DNA of 43,602 bases from Sphingomonadales bacterium Ga0077557 (GTDB lineage: Bacteria; Pseudomonadota; Alphaproteobacteria; Sphingomonadales; Sphingomonadaceae), in contig LNFI01000021.1 of the NCBI GenBank assembly GCA_001464615.1, positions 1 through 43,602 of the forward strand. The letters run 5' to 3'. The notes below the pieces were generated by a model. The model did not search any database. It saw only the letters and a program-made list of their open reading frames with translations, and had not been told where the DNA came from. This document shows, one piece after another, positions 1 through 6,730 of the stretch (the stretch's first letter is position 1; every line of letters begins with the position of its first letter). Both the position numbers and the translations under genes were made by a program.

Positions 1-115
1 GGCTGAGCCCTTCGACTGCCTGCAAGGCAGGCGCTCAGGATAAACTTCGGCCAATATGGCCGAAGTCGAAGCCCACGCGCTCCGCATGCCCTTCGACTGC
101 GCTCAGGGCGAACGG
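1..115. repeat. Sphingomonad palindromic intergenic repeats
   Basis: A cluster of short palindromes. ACTTCGGCC (44-52) and GGCCGAAGT (58-66) form a perfect 9-bp inverted repeat around AATAT. The elements CCCTTCGACTGC (8-19 and 89-100) and CTCAGGGCGAACGG are the REP-like units often seen between sphingomonad genes. A related copy lies at 29969-30052. They could form hairpins at the 3' end of the minus-strand gene at 150-869. Confidence 0.6.
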
Positions 116-149
116 GCTATGGTTTGGTCCAATCCAACGTCATCACACC

Positions 150-869
150 CTAATCCGCCGCAACGTCGGTAAGCGTTTCCAATTGCGTGGGGAAGGCGGC
201 GCGGGCCGCGGTTTGCGGATCGGCGGCGGCGTCCTGGCGAACTTCCCAGGGCGCGGCGAAGCGGCGCGGGTCGAGCCGGGCGAGCAGCCACATCAGCAGC
301 CTGTCGCTGGGCAGGCGCTTTTCAATGACCAGTTCGCCATTCTCCCAGATCTGCTCGGTCCGGCCGTTGATCGCGCGGTCAAAGGCCAGCGCGGAGAGGC
401 GACCGACCGCGAGTTGTTCGGCGGTGTCCCAGGCGGCGGCAAAGGCGGGGGAACGGGCGCGCAGGCGATAGGCGCTGCGCGCGGACAGACCAGCGCCGCT
501 GGCCGCGATATGCACCGATCCGGTTTCGGCCAGCGTATCGAGGAACAGCCGCTGACGCTGCGCGCTCCAGCCCGTCAGCCGCTTGCGACTGTCAGGCAGC
601 GCGATGCCATCGAGCGGCTCGGCGGCGAGCGGGGCGGCGGCGTCGGGATCGCCGGACGCATTGGCGGGTGGGGTGTCGGGCAATTTTGGGGGCGGCAGCA
701 GGTCGGCCGGCATGGGGCCCGCGCGATCGACGATCTGGACAAGCGACAGGCGCGGTCCGCCCTCTTCATCGGCGGCAGCCTTGGTGGCGTCGATCCTGGC
801 GCTGGCGGCCAGCCAGGCGTCGAATTCCTCATTCGACATTTCGCGTGCTTCACGGCGGCGTCGGGTCAT
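150..869 (-). CDS. Hypothetical protein with terminase-small-subunit-like helical region
   Basis: A 239-residue protein of unknown function. The N-terminal third is Ala/Pro-rich and low in complexity. Residues from about 95 onward (LTGWSAQRQRLFLDTLAETG, then AASGAGLSARSAYRLRAR) look like a helix-turn-helix of the kind found in phage terminase small subunits. This architecture recurs as a hypothetical protein in sphingomonad chromosomes without phage genes around it. The ATG at 869 has an upstream AAAGGAGC Shine-Dalgarno, so I keep it over the Met at residue 11. No phage gene is nearby, so a DNA-binding or regulatory role is inference only. Confidence 0.75.
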   Translation of the reverse strand: MTRRRREAREMSNEEFDAWLAASARIDATKAAADEEGGPRLSLVQIVDRAGPMPADLLPPPKLPDTPPANASGDPDAAAPLAAEPLDGIALPDSRKRLTGWSAQRQRLFLDTLAETGSVHIAASGAGLSARSAYRLRARSPAFAAAWDTAEQLAVGRLSALAFDRAINGRTEQIWENGELVIEKRLPSDRLLMWLLARLDPRRFAAPWEVRQDAAADPQTAARAAFPTQLETLTDVAAD

Positions 870-1005
870 CGGTGGCGCTCCTTTAATGTTTCAGGAGCGG
901 AACCAGTTATACGCTTTGGGGCGTGTAGGACAGTGATTTGGGCAGCGGATCAGCCGCGCGCCGCGCCGCGATCAGCAAGCTGGGCTTTGTTGGGAATGAG
1001 CAGCT

Positions 1006-1755
1006 TTAACGCCCCGGCAGCAGCTCGGGCCGATATTCGAAATGCATCGTATCGAAATGGCGCCAGCGGCCGCCCCAGATGAAGCCGTGGCGCTCGAACG
1101 CGGCGACGATCGCGGCGGGCAGGCGGTTGCGATAGCGCGCGCCCTCGCCGCCTGACCAGCGCCAGTAATCGGCCTGGCCGCTCGCGAGATCAACGGCGAT
1201 GCCATAGCTATGCAGGCTGCGCTGGCTGGTCCCGGCAATTGCGCGGCAGCTATAGCCGCCCGAGTTGGGGACGAGATAGCGCGTCATCGCGGGCGGCAGT
1301 TTTTCGAGATCGCGAATCACGGCCTCGAGTCGTTCGGCGACATGGTTGGTGGTGGTAACGCGGATTCTGCCGCCGCCGCGCCCGGGCAGCCACGCGACAT
1401 CGCGCAATCGGACGGCACCCTTGCGGCAATCGCCATAGATGGCATCGAAAAAGGGCTCGTAGCGGGTGCGGCCGGGGTCTGTGGTGGGGGCGGGCGAGAG
1501 CGGTGCCCCGGCGGGGTAGCGATCGACGAACATCGCATCGATATCGGGATGCGCCTGGCGCGCCGCCTCGGTAGCGGCGGCGGGCCCGAGCCTGCGCGGC
1601 AGGCGCGTGCCGTTGCTGAGGATGACCTCGCTGGCGGTGACCTGCGAGACGAGGCCGGGATAGCCGGCGATGAGGCGCGCGGCCCAGGGTGGCGCGGGGG
1701 TTTGCGCGGCGGCGGGGGGGGTTAGGGCGAGGAGGAGGGCGAGGGGGTGGCGCAT
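1006..1755 (-). CDS. Exported M15-family D-Ala-D-Ala carboxypeptidase-like protein
   Basis: A protein of about 249 residues, predicted to be a zinc peptidase acting on peptidoglycan peptides in the periplasm. The chosen ATG (1755) gives an immediate signal peptide, MRHPLALLLALTPPAAAQ; the upstream in-frame Met would put charged residues in front of it. The M15 signature S-x-H-x-x-G-x-A-x-D is present as SLHSYGIAVD, and the third zinc ligand lies in MHFEYRPEL near the C-terminus. Family and location are well supported; the exact substrate (D,D or L,D bond) is not shown by the sequence. It stands alone between the hypothetical gene and the restriction endonuclease. Confidence 0.88.
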   Translation of the reverse strand: MRHPLALLLALTPPAAAQTPAPPWAARLIAGYPGLVSQVTASEVILSNGTRLPRRLGPAAATEAARQAHPDIDAMFVDRYPAGAPLSPAPTTDPGRTRYEPFFDAIYGDCRKGAVRLRDVAWLPGRGGGRIRVTTTNHVAERLEAVIRDLEKLPPAMTRYLVPNSGGYSCRAIAGTSQRSLHSYGIAVDLASGQADYWRWSGGEGARYRNRLPAAIVAAFERHGFIWGGRWRHFDTMHFEYRPELLPGR

Positions 1756-1816
1756 GGGGTTAAGCTGGCACCGCCTAGGCATTTCCGCAAAGATCTCGAC
1801 GGAATTGGGGTGATCA

Positions 1817-2671
1817 TCAAATTGTCAGATCAAGGGGAAGGTCGGAAATATCCCTAAGGCGATTACCTGCGACCATAATATTGACCAGATTGCTCACTTC
1901 GTCCTGCCCAAGCGATTTCACAGCCGCTTGCAGTTCGGGCAATGCAAAATGATAGACACAATCCAAGTCCCCCGTTCCCAACGCAAGGGATGCTAGTCGG
2001 CTAGGTGATGGCTCTCCCGTTACGACGACGATATGCGGAACCCTGCCTTTGCGACTTCTAATGAGATTGAGTGCCTCGAAACGCGAATTCTGGGCACGAT
2101 CGCTGCGCATCGTCCACTTACAAGAGATGGATGCGTGCATGAGCGGAAGCTGGCTATTCTTGGCGCGTAACGGCGAATGGAGTCCTGATTGATCGTCAAG
2201 CGCCATGCCGTTTTCAATGAAAACAGCATCATCAATCGGTGTTCGTGAAACGACAACGTCTGAGGCTACGGCGTAATCATTGCCCACGAAAACGGCGAGA
2301 TCGGGATTCTCGTTGGCAATCCTTTGTACCTCGGCGAGATGGGAATATTGTTGATAGCGAGCGATAACGAGCTCAGATCGTGCATTTATGCATTCGGTCG
2401 TCCAATTTCCCGGTCGCAGACCGTGAAGATTCACCAATGCGGCCTGGACGAAATTGCTCACACATTTTTCAAATTCTACCCCCGCCGTTTGGCCGGCAAG
2501 CTTTGCTCCTGCACCCGCTCCAAGTTTGTGAGCCATATCTCCGGCAATCCGAATGCTGGATTGCTGACTGGCGTCGGCATTTGATGCAATGCCTTCATTG
2601 ATAACCAACAGTCGCTCGCAAATGCGCTGATGAAACGCAGCCCGAAGTGATGTCAGCGACACTAGGCTCAT
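1817..2671 (-). CDS. Type II restriction endonuclease, NgoMIV family (predicted GCCGGC)
   Basis: A 284-residue type IIF restriction enzyme. It resembles NgoMIV along its whole length as I recall that protein. The catalytic residues of the PD-(D/E)XK-like site are visible: Asp138 in SDVVVSR, Ser183-Cys184-Lys185 in SISCKWTMRSDRAQN, and Glu199 in FEALNLIR. The spacing matches NgoMIV D140/S185/K187/E201 with a constant two-residue offset. The C-terminal stretch RDISDLPLDL is also typical. Cleavage of G/CCGGC is therefore inferred from family. The ATG overlaps the methylase stop (ATGA, 2668-2671), so translation is coupled and the methylase is made first. Local GC is clearly lower than in the flanking genes. 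Confidence 0.93.
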   Translation of the reverse strand: MSLVSLTSLRAAFHQRICERLLVINEGIASNADASQQSSIRIAGDMAHKLGAGAGAKLAGQTAGVEFEKCVSNFVQAALVNLHGLRPGNWTTECINARSELVIARYQQYSHLAEVQRIANENPDLAVFVGNDYAVASDVVVSRTPIDDAVFIENGMALDDQSGLHSPLRAKNSQLPLMHASISCKWTMRSDRAQNSRFEALNLIRSRKGRVPHIVVVTGEPSPSRLASLALGTGDLDCVYHFALPELQAAVKSLGQDEVSNLVNIMVAGNRLRDISDLPLDLTI

Positions 2672-3621
2672 GCGGCATGGGCCGAAAACAGCTTTTGGAC
2701 CGAAAGCGCTATCTTCAGATTATGCGCGACTGCGCGTGCGACAGGTGGCGGAAACGCATTGCCAACTTGCCGATATGACGTTGTTTTTGCGCCATAGAAC
2801 TGCCAGCTGTCAGGAAAGCCCTGAATCCGGGCAACCATGCGCACCGTGAGCCGGGGCATGCCGACAAAATCTGGATCGGGCGCTTCTGCTGCCAAGCTGC
2901 GCCCTTCGACGCCCAGTGATGCCCAAGCCTTTCTGGCGCGCGTCGGCCCAAGATCGGGGCCGCCATGCTTTTTTGACCCGCCGACAATGGTCGGTGCGAT
3001 TTCATTGGCGCGGGCAGCCCATGCTTTAGTCCCGAGCCAGCCGCGCGCACCCATCAGGTCTTTCAGTGTTTCGCCGACCGTTGGCGGATTGTGGGGCAGC
3101 GCGGTTGGCCAATCGAAGACGTCGGCCAAGTCCTTCCGGATCGCCACGATGACGACCCGGGGGCGAAGCTGCGGGACGCCGAAGTCGGATGCGTTCAGCA
3201 GACGCCATTCGGTATGGTAGCCCAGCTTATCAAGCTGGCTTTTGAGCAAGGTTCGATAGTCATCAAAGACAGCCGAGAGAAACCCGCGTACATTTTCGAT
3301 CATCACTGCCTTGGGGCGCATTTCGTCGATCAGCCGAAGCGCCGCCGGGAATAGGTTGCGTTCGTCGAGGTCGCCAAGCTGTTTACCTGCCACTGAAAAG
3401 GGCGGGCAGGGCAATCCAGCAGCGAACAAATCGATACCCTTGTAGGGGCGCCCATCGAACTCGTTCATGTCGTGGGCAAATACATTCCAGCCGGGCCGGT
3501 TCAATTCCAGCGTCTTCGCAAAGTCGCGTTCGATTTCGACCAGTGCCTCGTGACGAAAGCCAGCCTGTTCAAGGCCGATCGCTTGGCCGCCGGCACCGGC
3601 GCAAAATTCGATAGAGTGCAT
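2668..3621 (-). CDS. DNA (cytosine-5)-methyltransferase, partner of the NgoMIV-like enzyme
   Basis: A C5-cytosine methylase of about 317 residues that should protect the sites cut by the downstream endonuclease. Motif I is FCAGAGG (6-12). Motif IV holds the catalytic Cys72 in GLPCPPFSVAG. Motif VI is ENV (109-111). The QVGNAFPPPVA motif X lies near the C-terminus. The ATG at 3621 is chosen: the longer reading begins at a TTG (3654) that overlaps a candidate -10 box and would lie upstream of the predicted transcription start. The gene is lower in GC than its neighbours, as expected of an acquired cassette. No controller (C) protein gene is present. Confidence 0.92.
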   Translation of the reverse strand: MHSIEFCAGAGGQAIGLEQAGFRHEALVEIERDFAKTLELNRPGWNVFAHDMNEFDGRPYKGIDLFAAGLPCPPFSVAGKQLGDLDERNLFPAALRLIDEMRPKAVMIENVRGFLSAVFDDYRTLLKSQLDKLGYHTEWRLLNASDFGVPQLRPRVVIVAIRKDLADVFDWPTALPHNPPTVGETLKDLMGARGWLGTKAWAARANEIAPTIVGGSKKHGGPDLGPTRARKAWASLGVEGRSLAAEAPDPDFVGMPRLTVRMVARIQGFPDSWQFYGAKTTSYRQVGNAFPPPVARAVAHNLKIALSVQKLFSAHAA

Positions 3622-3653
3622 TGCGATTCTCTCGATGGCCTTGCTTAAGTTCA

Positions 3654-3682
3654 AGGCTATGTTCTGTCTATGTTCACGTCAA
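3654..3682 (-). promoter_or_regulatory. Candidate promoter of the restriction-modification operon
   Basis: On the minus strand TTGACG (3682-3677) and TAGCCT (3659-3654) are separated by 17 bases, a sigma-70-like arrangement 33 bases upstream of the methylase ATG. The spacer region carries a direct repeat CTATGTTC (plus-strand 3657-3664 and 3668-3675) with an 11-base period, about one helical turn. This could be a binding site for a regulator or for the methylase itself. Inference from sequence only. Confidence 0.45.
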
Positions 3683-3834
3683 GCCGCAAGTCTCTAGGGA
3701 GCAAGGTGTCGGTTTTTGCGTGTCGGGATAACCGCCAACCCCGCGGACAGCAGCCCATCTTGCGTTTCGCGCCGGCGGAGGCGGCTATCGGGGCAAGACC
3801 GCCATCCGCAATTATAGCGGAAAAAGTTAGAGGG

Positions 3835-3865
3835 CTGAAGTCATGCGATTTTCGCATGACTTCAG
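3835..3865 (-). terminator. Rho-independent terminator of nrdB
   Basis: A perfect 14-bp inverted repeat, CTGAAGTCATGCGA (3835-3848) and its complement (3852-3865), with a 3-base loop. It starts five bases after the nrdB stop. On the minus strand it is followed after about eight bases by a T-run (CTAACTTTTTCC). It insulates nrdB from the methylase promoter downstream. Confidence 0.8.
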
Positions 3866-3869
3866 TGAC

Positions 3870-4925
3870 TCACTCCGCCGCGATGCCCGCCTTTGCAAAC
3901 ATATCGTCGCCCGCGTCCTCATTCGCCACATCAACCGGCCCGGCCTTCGCCTTTTGCCGCTTGTCGAAGCTGTCCCACACTTCGTTCCAGTTCCCCCGCG
4001 TCGCGCCCTTGGAATATTCCGTCGCGCGCTGTTCGAAGAAGTTGGCGTGCTCCACGCCGTTCAAGAGCGGGGCGAGCCAGGGGAGGGGGTGTTCTTCGAT
4101 CATGTAGATGGGTTTCAGGCCCAATTGGCCGAGCCGCCAATCGGCGATGTAGCGGATGTACTTCTTGATTTCCTTGGGCGTCATGCCGGTGACCGGGCCC
4201 TGTTCGAAGGCGAGATCGATGAACGCGTCTTCTAGCCGCACCGTCGTCTGGCAGACGTCCATGATGTCGTCCTTCACCGCCTTGGTCAGGCAGCCGCGTT
4301 CTTTGCAGAATTCATGATAGAGGCGGATGATGCCTTCGCAGTGGAGGCTTTCGTCGCGCACGGACCATGAGACGATCTGGCCCATGCCCTTCATCTTGTT
4401 GAAGCGCGGGAAGTTCATCAGCATCGCAAAGCTGGCGAAGAGCTGCAGCCCTTCGGTAAAGCCGCCGAACATGGCGAGCGTGCGCGCGATATCCTCGTCA
4501 GTATCGACGTTGAACTTCTGCAAATAATCGTGCTTGTCCTTCATCTCGCTATATTCGAGGAACATGCCATATTCGCTTTCGGGCATGCCGATCGTGTCGA
4601 GCAGATGGCTGTAGGCGGCGATGTGCACCGTCTCCATGTTGCTGAACGCGGCGAGCATCATCTTGATCTCGGTCGGCTTGAACACGCGGCCATATTTCTC
4701 GTGGTAGCAATCCTGCACCTCGACATCGGCCTGGGTGAAGAAGCGGAAGATCTGCGTCAGCAGGTTGCGCTCGTGATCCGAGATTTTCTGCGCCCAATCA
4801 CGGCAATCCTCACCCAGCGGCACCTCCTCTGGCATCCAGTGGATCTGCTGCTGCCGCTTCCAGAAATCATAGGCCCAAGGATATTCAAAGGGCTTGTAGG
4901 TCTTGCGGGCTTCGAGAAGCGACAT
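3870..4925 (-). CDS. nrdB: Ribonucleoside-diphosphate reductase class Ia, beta subunit
   Basis: A 351-residue radical-generating subunit. It carries the di-iron tyrosyl cofactor that, with NrdA, reduces ribonucleoside diphosphates to deoxy forms in the cytoplasm. Visible ligands are Asp67, Glu98 and His101 with the radical Tyr105 (METVHIAAY), Glu158 (FTEGLQLF), and Glu192/His195 (RDESLH). Length is normal for the family. The start has an upstream AGGA. It is preceded by three overlapping small membrane-protein genes with a 38-base gap, and may be co-transcribed with them. nrdA lies about 1.8 kb upstream on the same strand rather than adjacent. Confidence 0.98.
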   Translation of the reverse strand: MSLLEARKTYKPFEYPWAYDFWKRQQQIHWMPEEVPLGEDCRDWAQKISDHERNLLTQIFRFFTQADVEVQDCYHEKYGRVFKPTEIKMMLAAFSNMETVHIAAYSHLLDTIGMPESEYGMFLEYSEMKDKHDYLQKFNVDTDEDIARTLAMFGGFTEGLQLFASFAMLMNFPRFNKMKGMGQIVSWSVRDESLHCEGIIRLYHEFCKERGCLTKAVKDDIMDVCQTTVRLEDAFIDLAFEQGPVTGMTPKEIKKYIRYIADWRLGQLGLKPIYMIEEHPLPWLAPLLNGVEHANFFEQRATEYSKGATRGNWNEVWDSFDKRQKAKAGPVDVANEDAGDDMFAKAGIAAE

Positions 4926-4963
4926 GGCGTGCTATCCTGTTTTTGTAGCGAAACGATAAAAGG

Positions 4964-5176
4964 TCAGAGCATCGGGAGCAGGCTGAACGACGTAAAGATC
5001 GCGCCCGCTGCGAACAGGCAAAAGCCGACAAACTGGCGGCTGCGGCGACCGCTTGCTGTTTCGACCTTGCCGGTCGACAGCCCCTTGGGCGAGCCGAGGA
5101 TGAAGGACACTACCATGCTGGCGAAAATGAGGTTCAGGCCAATGATGATGCCGAGAAGTTCTGCTGCGTTGGTCAA
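4964..5176 (-). CDS. Small two-helix membrane protein
   Basis: About 70 residues and unrecognised. Two hydrophobic segments are visible, LLGIIIGLNLIFASMVVSFI and FVGFCLFAAGAIFTSFSLL, separated by a short basic linker. There is no ATG before the first helix. I choose TTG at 5176 because it overlaps the preceding stop in a TTGA junction (5173-5176) and has GGAG nine bases upstream; a TTG at 5197 is the alternative. Last of three coupled small genes before nrdB. Function unknown. Confidence 0.6.
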   Translation of the reverse strand: MTNAAELLGIIIGLNLIFASMVVSFILGSPKGLSTGKVETASGRRSRQFVGFCLFAAGAIFTSFSLLPML

Positions 5177-5385
5177 GATGAAATGCTCCAAGTCCAAAGT
5201 GCCCAGGCGAAACCGCCCAAGATGAGTGCAAGCGCCGCCAGCATCGTGCCGGCAATACGCTTGGCGTAGCGTGCCTGATCGGTACTGCCCGGCCGCGACA
5301 CGACGAATACGGCCAATAGGCCCGCCGCCGATGCGACCAGCGCCATGATGACGGGCGGCGTGAAAAGGGCAAGCGCGCGGGTCAT
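5173..5385 (-). CDS. Small two-helix membrane protein
   Basis: 70 residues, unrecognised. Hydrophobic stretches PPVIMALVASAAGLLAVFVV and AGTMLAALALILGGFAWALW predict two membrane helices with a charged cytoplasmic loop (RPGSTDQARYAKR). The ATG overlaps the upstream stop (ATGA, 5382-5385), so it is translationally coupled to the lipoprotein-like gene before it and to the TTG-started gene after it. Confidence 0.65.
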   Translation of the reverse strand: MTRALALFTPPVIMALVASAAGLLAVFVVSRPGSTDQARYAKRIAGTMLAALALILGGFAWALWTWSISS

Positions 5386-5702
5386 GCGCGTTCCCGCCGA
5401 ACGATCACGCGATCGACATAGACTTTGCGGGTGCGGTTGGAACCGACGCCCAGGAAAACAATGCCGATGAAATAGCCGAAATCATACCAGCCGCCATTGT
5501 TCGGCACGGCATAGACCGCGACATCGGCCACGAAGAAGGAAAGGATCGCGGCGACCGGGAAGATGAAGCCGTGCCAGACGCCGAGGAAGAATCCGGGTGC
5601 GCCGGGTTCCACCGCGCTGCTCGCCTGCTGCGCGCAGGCGGCGAGCGCCAGCACGAGCGCGACAGGGACGGCCAGACGAAGCGTGCGGGCAGCAAGCGGC
5701 AT
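5382..5702 (-). CDS. Small predicted lipoprotein/membrane protein
   Basis: About 106 residues. The N-terminus MPLAARTLRLAVPVALVLAL ends in a lipobox, LAAC, so the protein is predicted to be lipidated. Two further hydrophobic stretches (FIFPVAAILSFFVADVAVYAV and WYDFGYFIGIVFLGVG) suggest it is also membrane-embedded. It ends in a basic tail, RTRKVYVDRVIVRRERA. First gene of the cluster of three small genes leading to nrdB. The in-frame TTG at 5708 is less likely than the ATG at 5702. Function unknown. Confidence 0.65.
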   Translation of the reverse strand: MPLAARTLRLAVPVALVLALAACAQQASSAVEPGAPGFFLGVWHGFIFPVAAILSFFVADVAVYAVPNNGGWYDFGYFIGIVFLGVGSNRTRKVYVDRVIVRRERA

Positions 5703-5788
5703 GATCAATTCCCAGGTGACAGCGATGGACGTGCATCGAAACGCACAGCCGCGCGTTCAGGGGGCATCATCATCGAGGAGGAACGAGC

Positions 5789-6037
5789 ATGTCGCACGAC
5801 CACGCCATCAAGGACCGGATCAAGGACCATATGGAAGTCATCGGCGCTGACGGCGTCCATGTCGGCACCGTCGATCATATCAAAGGCGAGCGCATCCAGC
5901 TGACCAAAACGCAAAGCGGGCCGCATGGCGACCATCACCATTTCATCTCGCTCGCGCTTGTCGCCGATGTCGAGGGCGACAAGGTGCGGCTGAGCGCCAA
6001 CGCCGATGTCGCGGTGACGTTCGAAGAAGAGAAATAG
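5789..6037 (+). CDS. DUF2171 domain protein
   Basis: 82 residues with the DUF2171 pattern: an opening I-K-D-H-M-E-V-I-G-A-D-G, then VGTVDHI, a His-rich HGDHHHF turn and a C-terminal beta segment. DUF2171 proteins have a PRC-barrel-like small beta fold of unknown role and are frequent in sphingomonads. A strong GAGGAGG precedes the ATG. It is transcribed divergently from the small membrane-protein genes and convergently with the tape-measure-domain gene. Confidence 0.85.
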   Translation: MSHDHAIKDRIKDHMEVIGADGVHVGTVDHIKGERIQLTKTQSGPHGDHHHFISLALVADVEGDKVRLSANADVAVTFEEEK

Positions 6038-6191
6038 GCCGACTGCCCGATCTGCGCGCGACTGCTGACCCGAAGAGCGGCGGCGCGCGTGGACCAGACG
6101 CGCCCGACGCACCGCAGGGTTGTGTCGCGGCGAGCTTGCGCCAACGCGGTCGCCCCCGGCATTGGCGCGCGATTGGTGCGCGTGTCGCTGC

Positions 6192-6710
6192 TCACCAGAT
6201 GACACGGATCGGCGCTTTCATCCATCGATGGAATATGGTGCCGAAGGTCCAAGGGATCTGATCCACGAGCACATCGAGCGCTTTGCGCTCCACATGTACC
6301 GTCCAGCGGTCCTCGTCGCGCTCGACGCGACCGAGGCGCTGCAGGAAGGTTTCGCGCAGGGCCACTATCGACGCGTTCGACATGGCCACCCAATTACCGA
6401 TCACCGCGCGCAATAGACTTTCCGCCAGCTCGATGTCGCCGGATGCCAATGTGATCGGACACTGCTCTGCCGTATCCAAATCGAGCCCGCACAACAGGCT
6501 TGGCATGCCGGGCGCCATGCTGCTGCCCGATTCGCGCGCAAGCGACCCCACCACCGCGACCGCGCGATGACGCGACTCCGGCGCAATCTCGGTCGGGTTG
6601 GTTGCGGTCAGGATGCCCATTCGCGTGAACAGCTGCGGCAGGAAGGGCGTGCACAAGACAAGCCCTGCGTCCTCCACCCACACCTGCCGGGCATCCTGAT
6701 CGGCAACCAT
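6192..6710 (-). CDS. Orphan C-terminal domain of a contractile-injection-system tape-measure protein
   Basis: About 172 residues matching, from memory, the conserved C-terminal region of CIS tape-measure proteins. Visible matches are VWVEDAGLVLCTPFLPQLF, RHRAVAVVGSLA, MPSLLCGLDLD, LLRAVIGNW...NASIVALRETFLQRLG, and VLVDQIPW...WMKAPIRVIW. In complete systems this is the tail of a much longer protein that sets sheath length; here nothing else of the protein or of a sheath, tube or baseplate is present. The ATG at 6710 lies 20 bases after the nrdA stop, so the gene may be expressed from the nrdA transcript. The start is uncertain (an in-frame ATG at 6749 overlaps nrdA). It may be a relic or a domesticated stand-alone domain; the frame is open and the conserved positions are kept. 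Confidence 0.75.
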   Translation of the reverse strand: MVADQDARQVWVEDAGLVLCTPFLPQLFTRMGILTATNPTEIAPESRHRAVAVVGSLARESGSSMAPGMPSLLCGLDLDTAEQCPITLASGDIELAESLLRAVIGNWVAMSNASIVALRETFLQRLGRVERDEDRWTVHVERKALDVLVDQIPWTFGTIFHRWMKAPIRVIW

Positions 6711-6730
6711 GGTGCCGGGCCCAGCGGAAG

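Noticed and set aside
3657..3857. 66-codon minus-strand ORF upstream of the methylase
   Set aside because: It spans the candidate promoter and the nrdB terminator, has no Shine-Dalgarno and no protein-like features.
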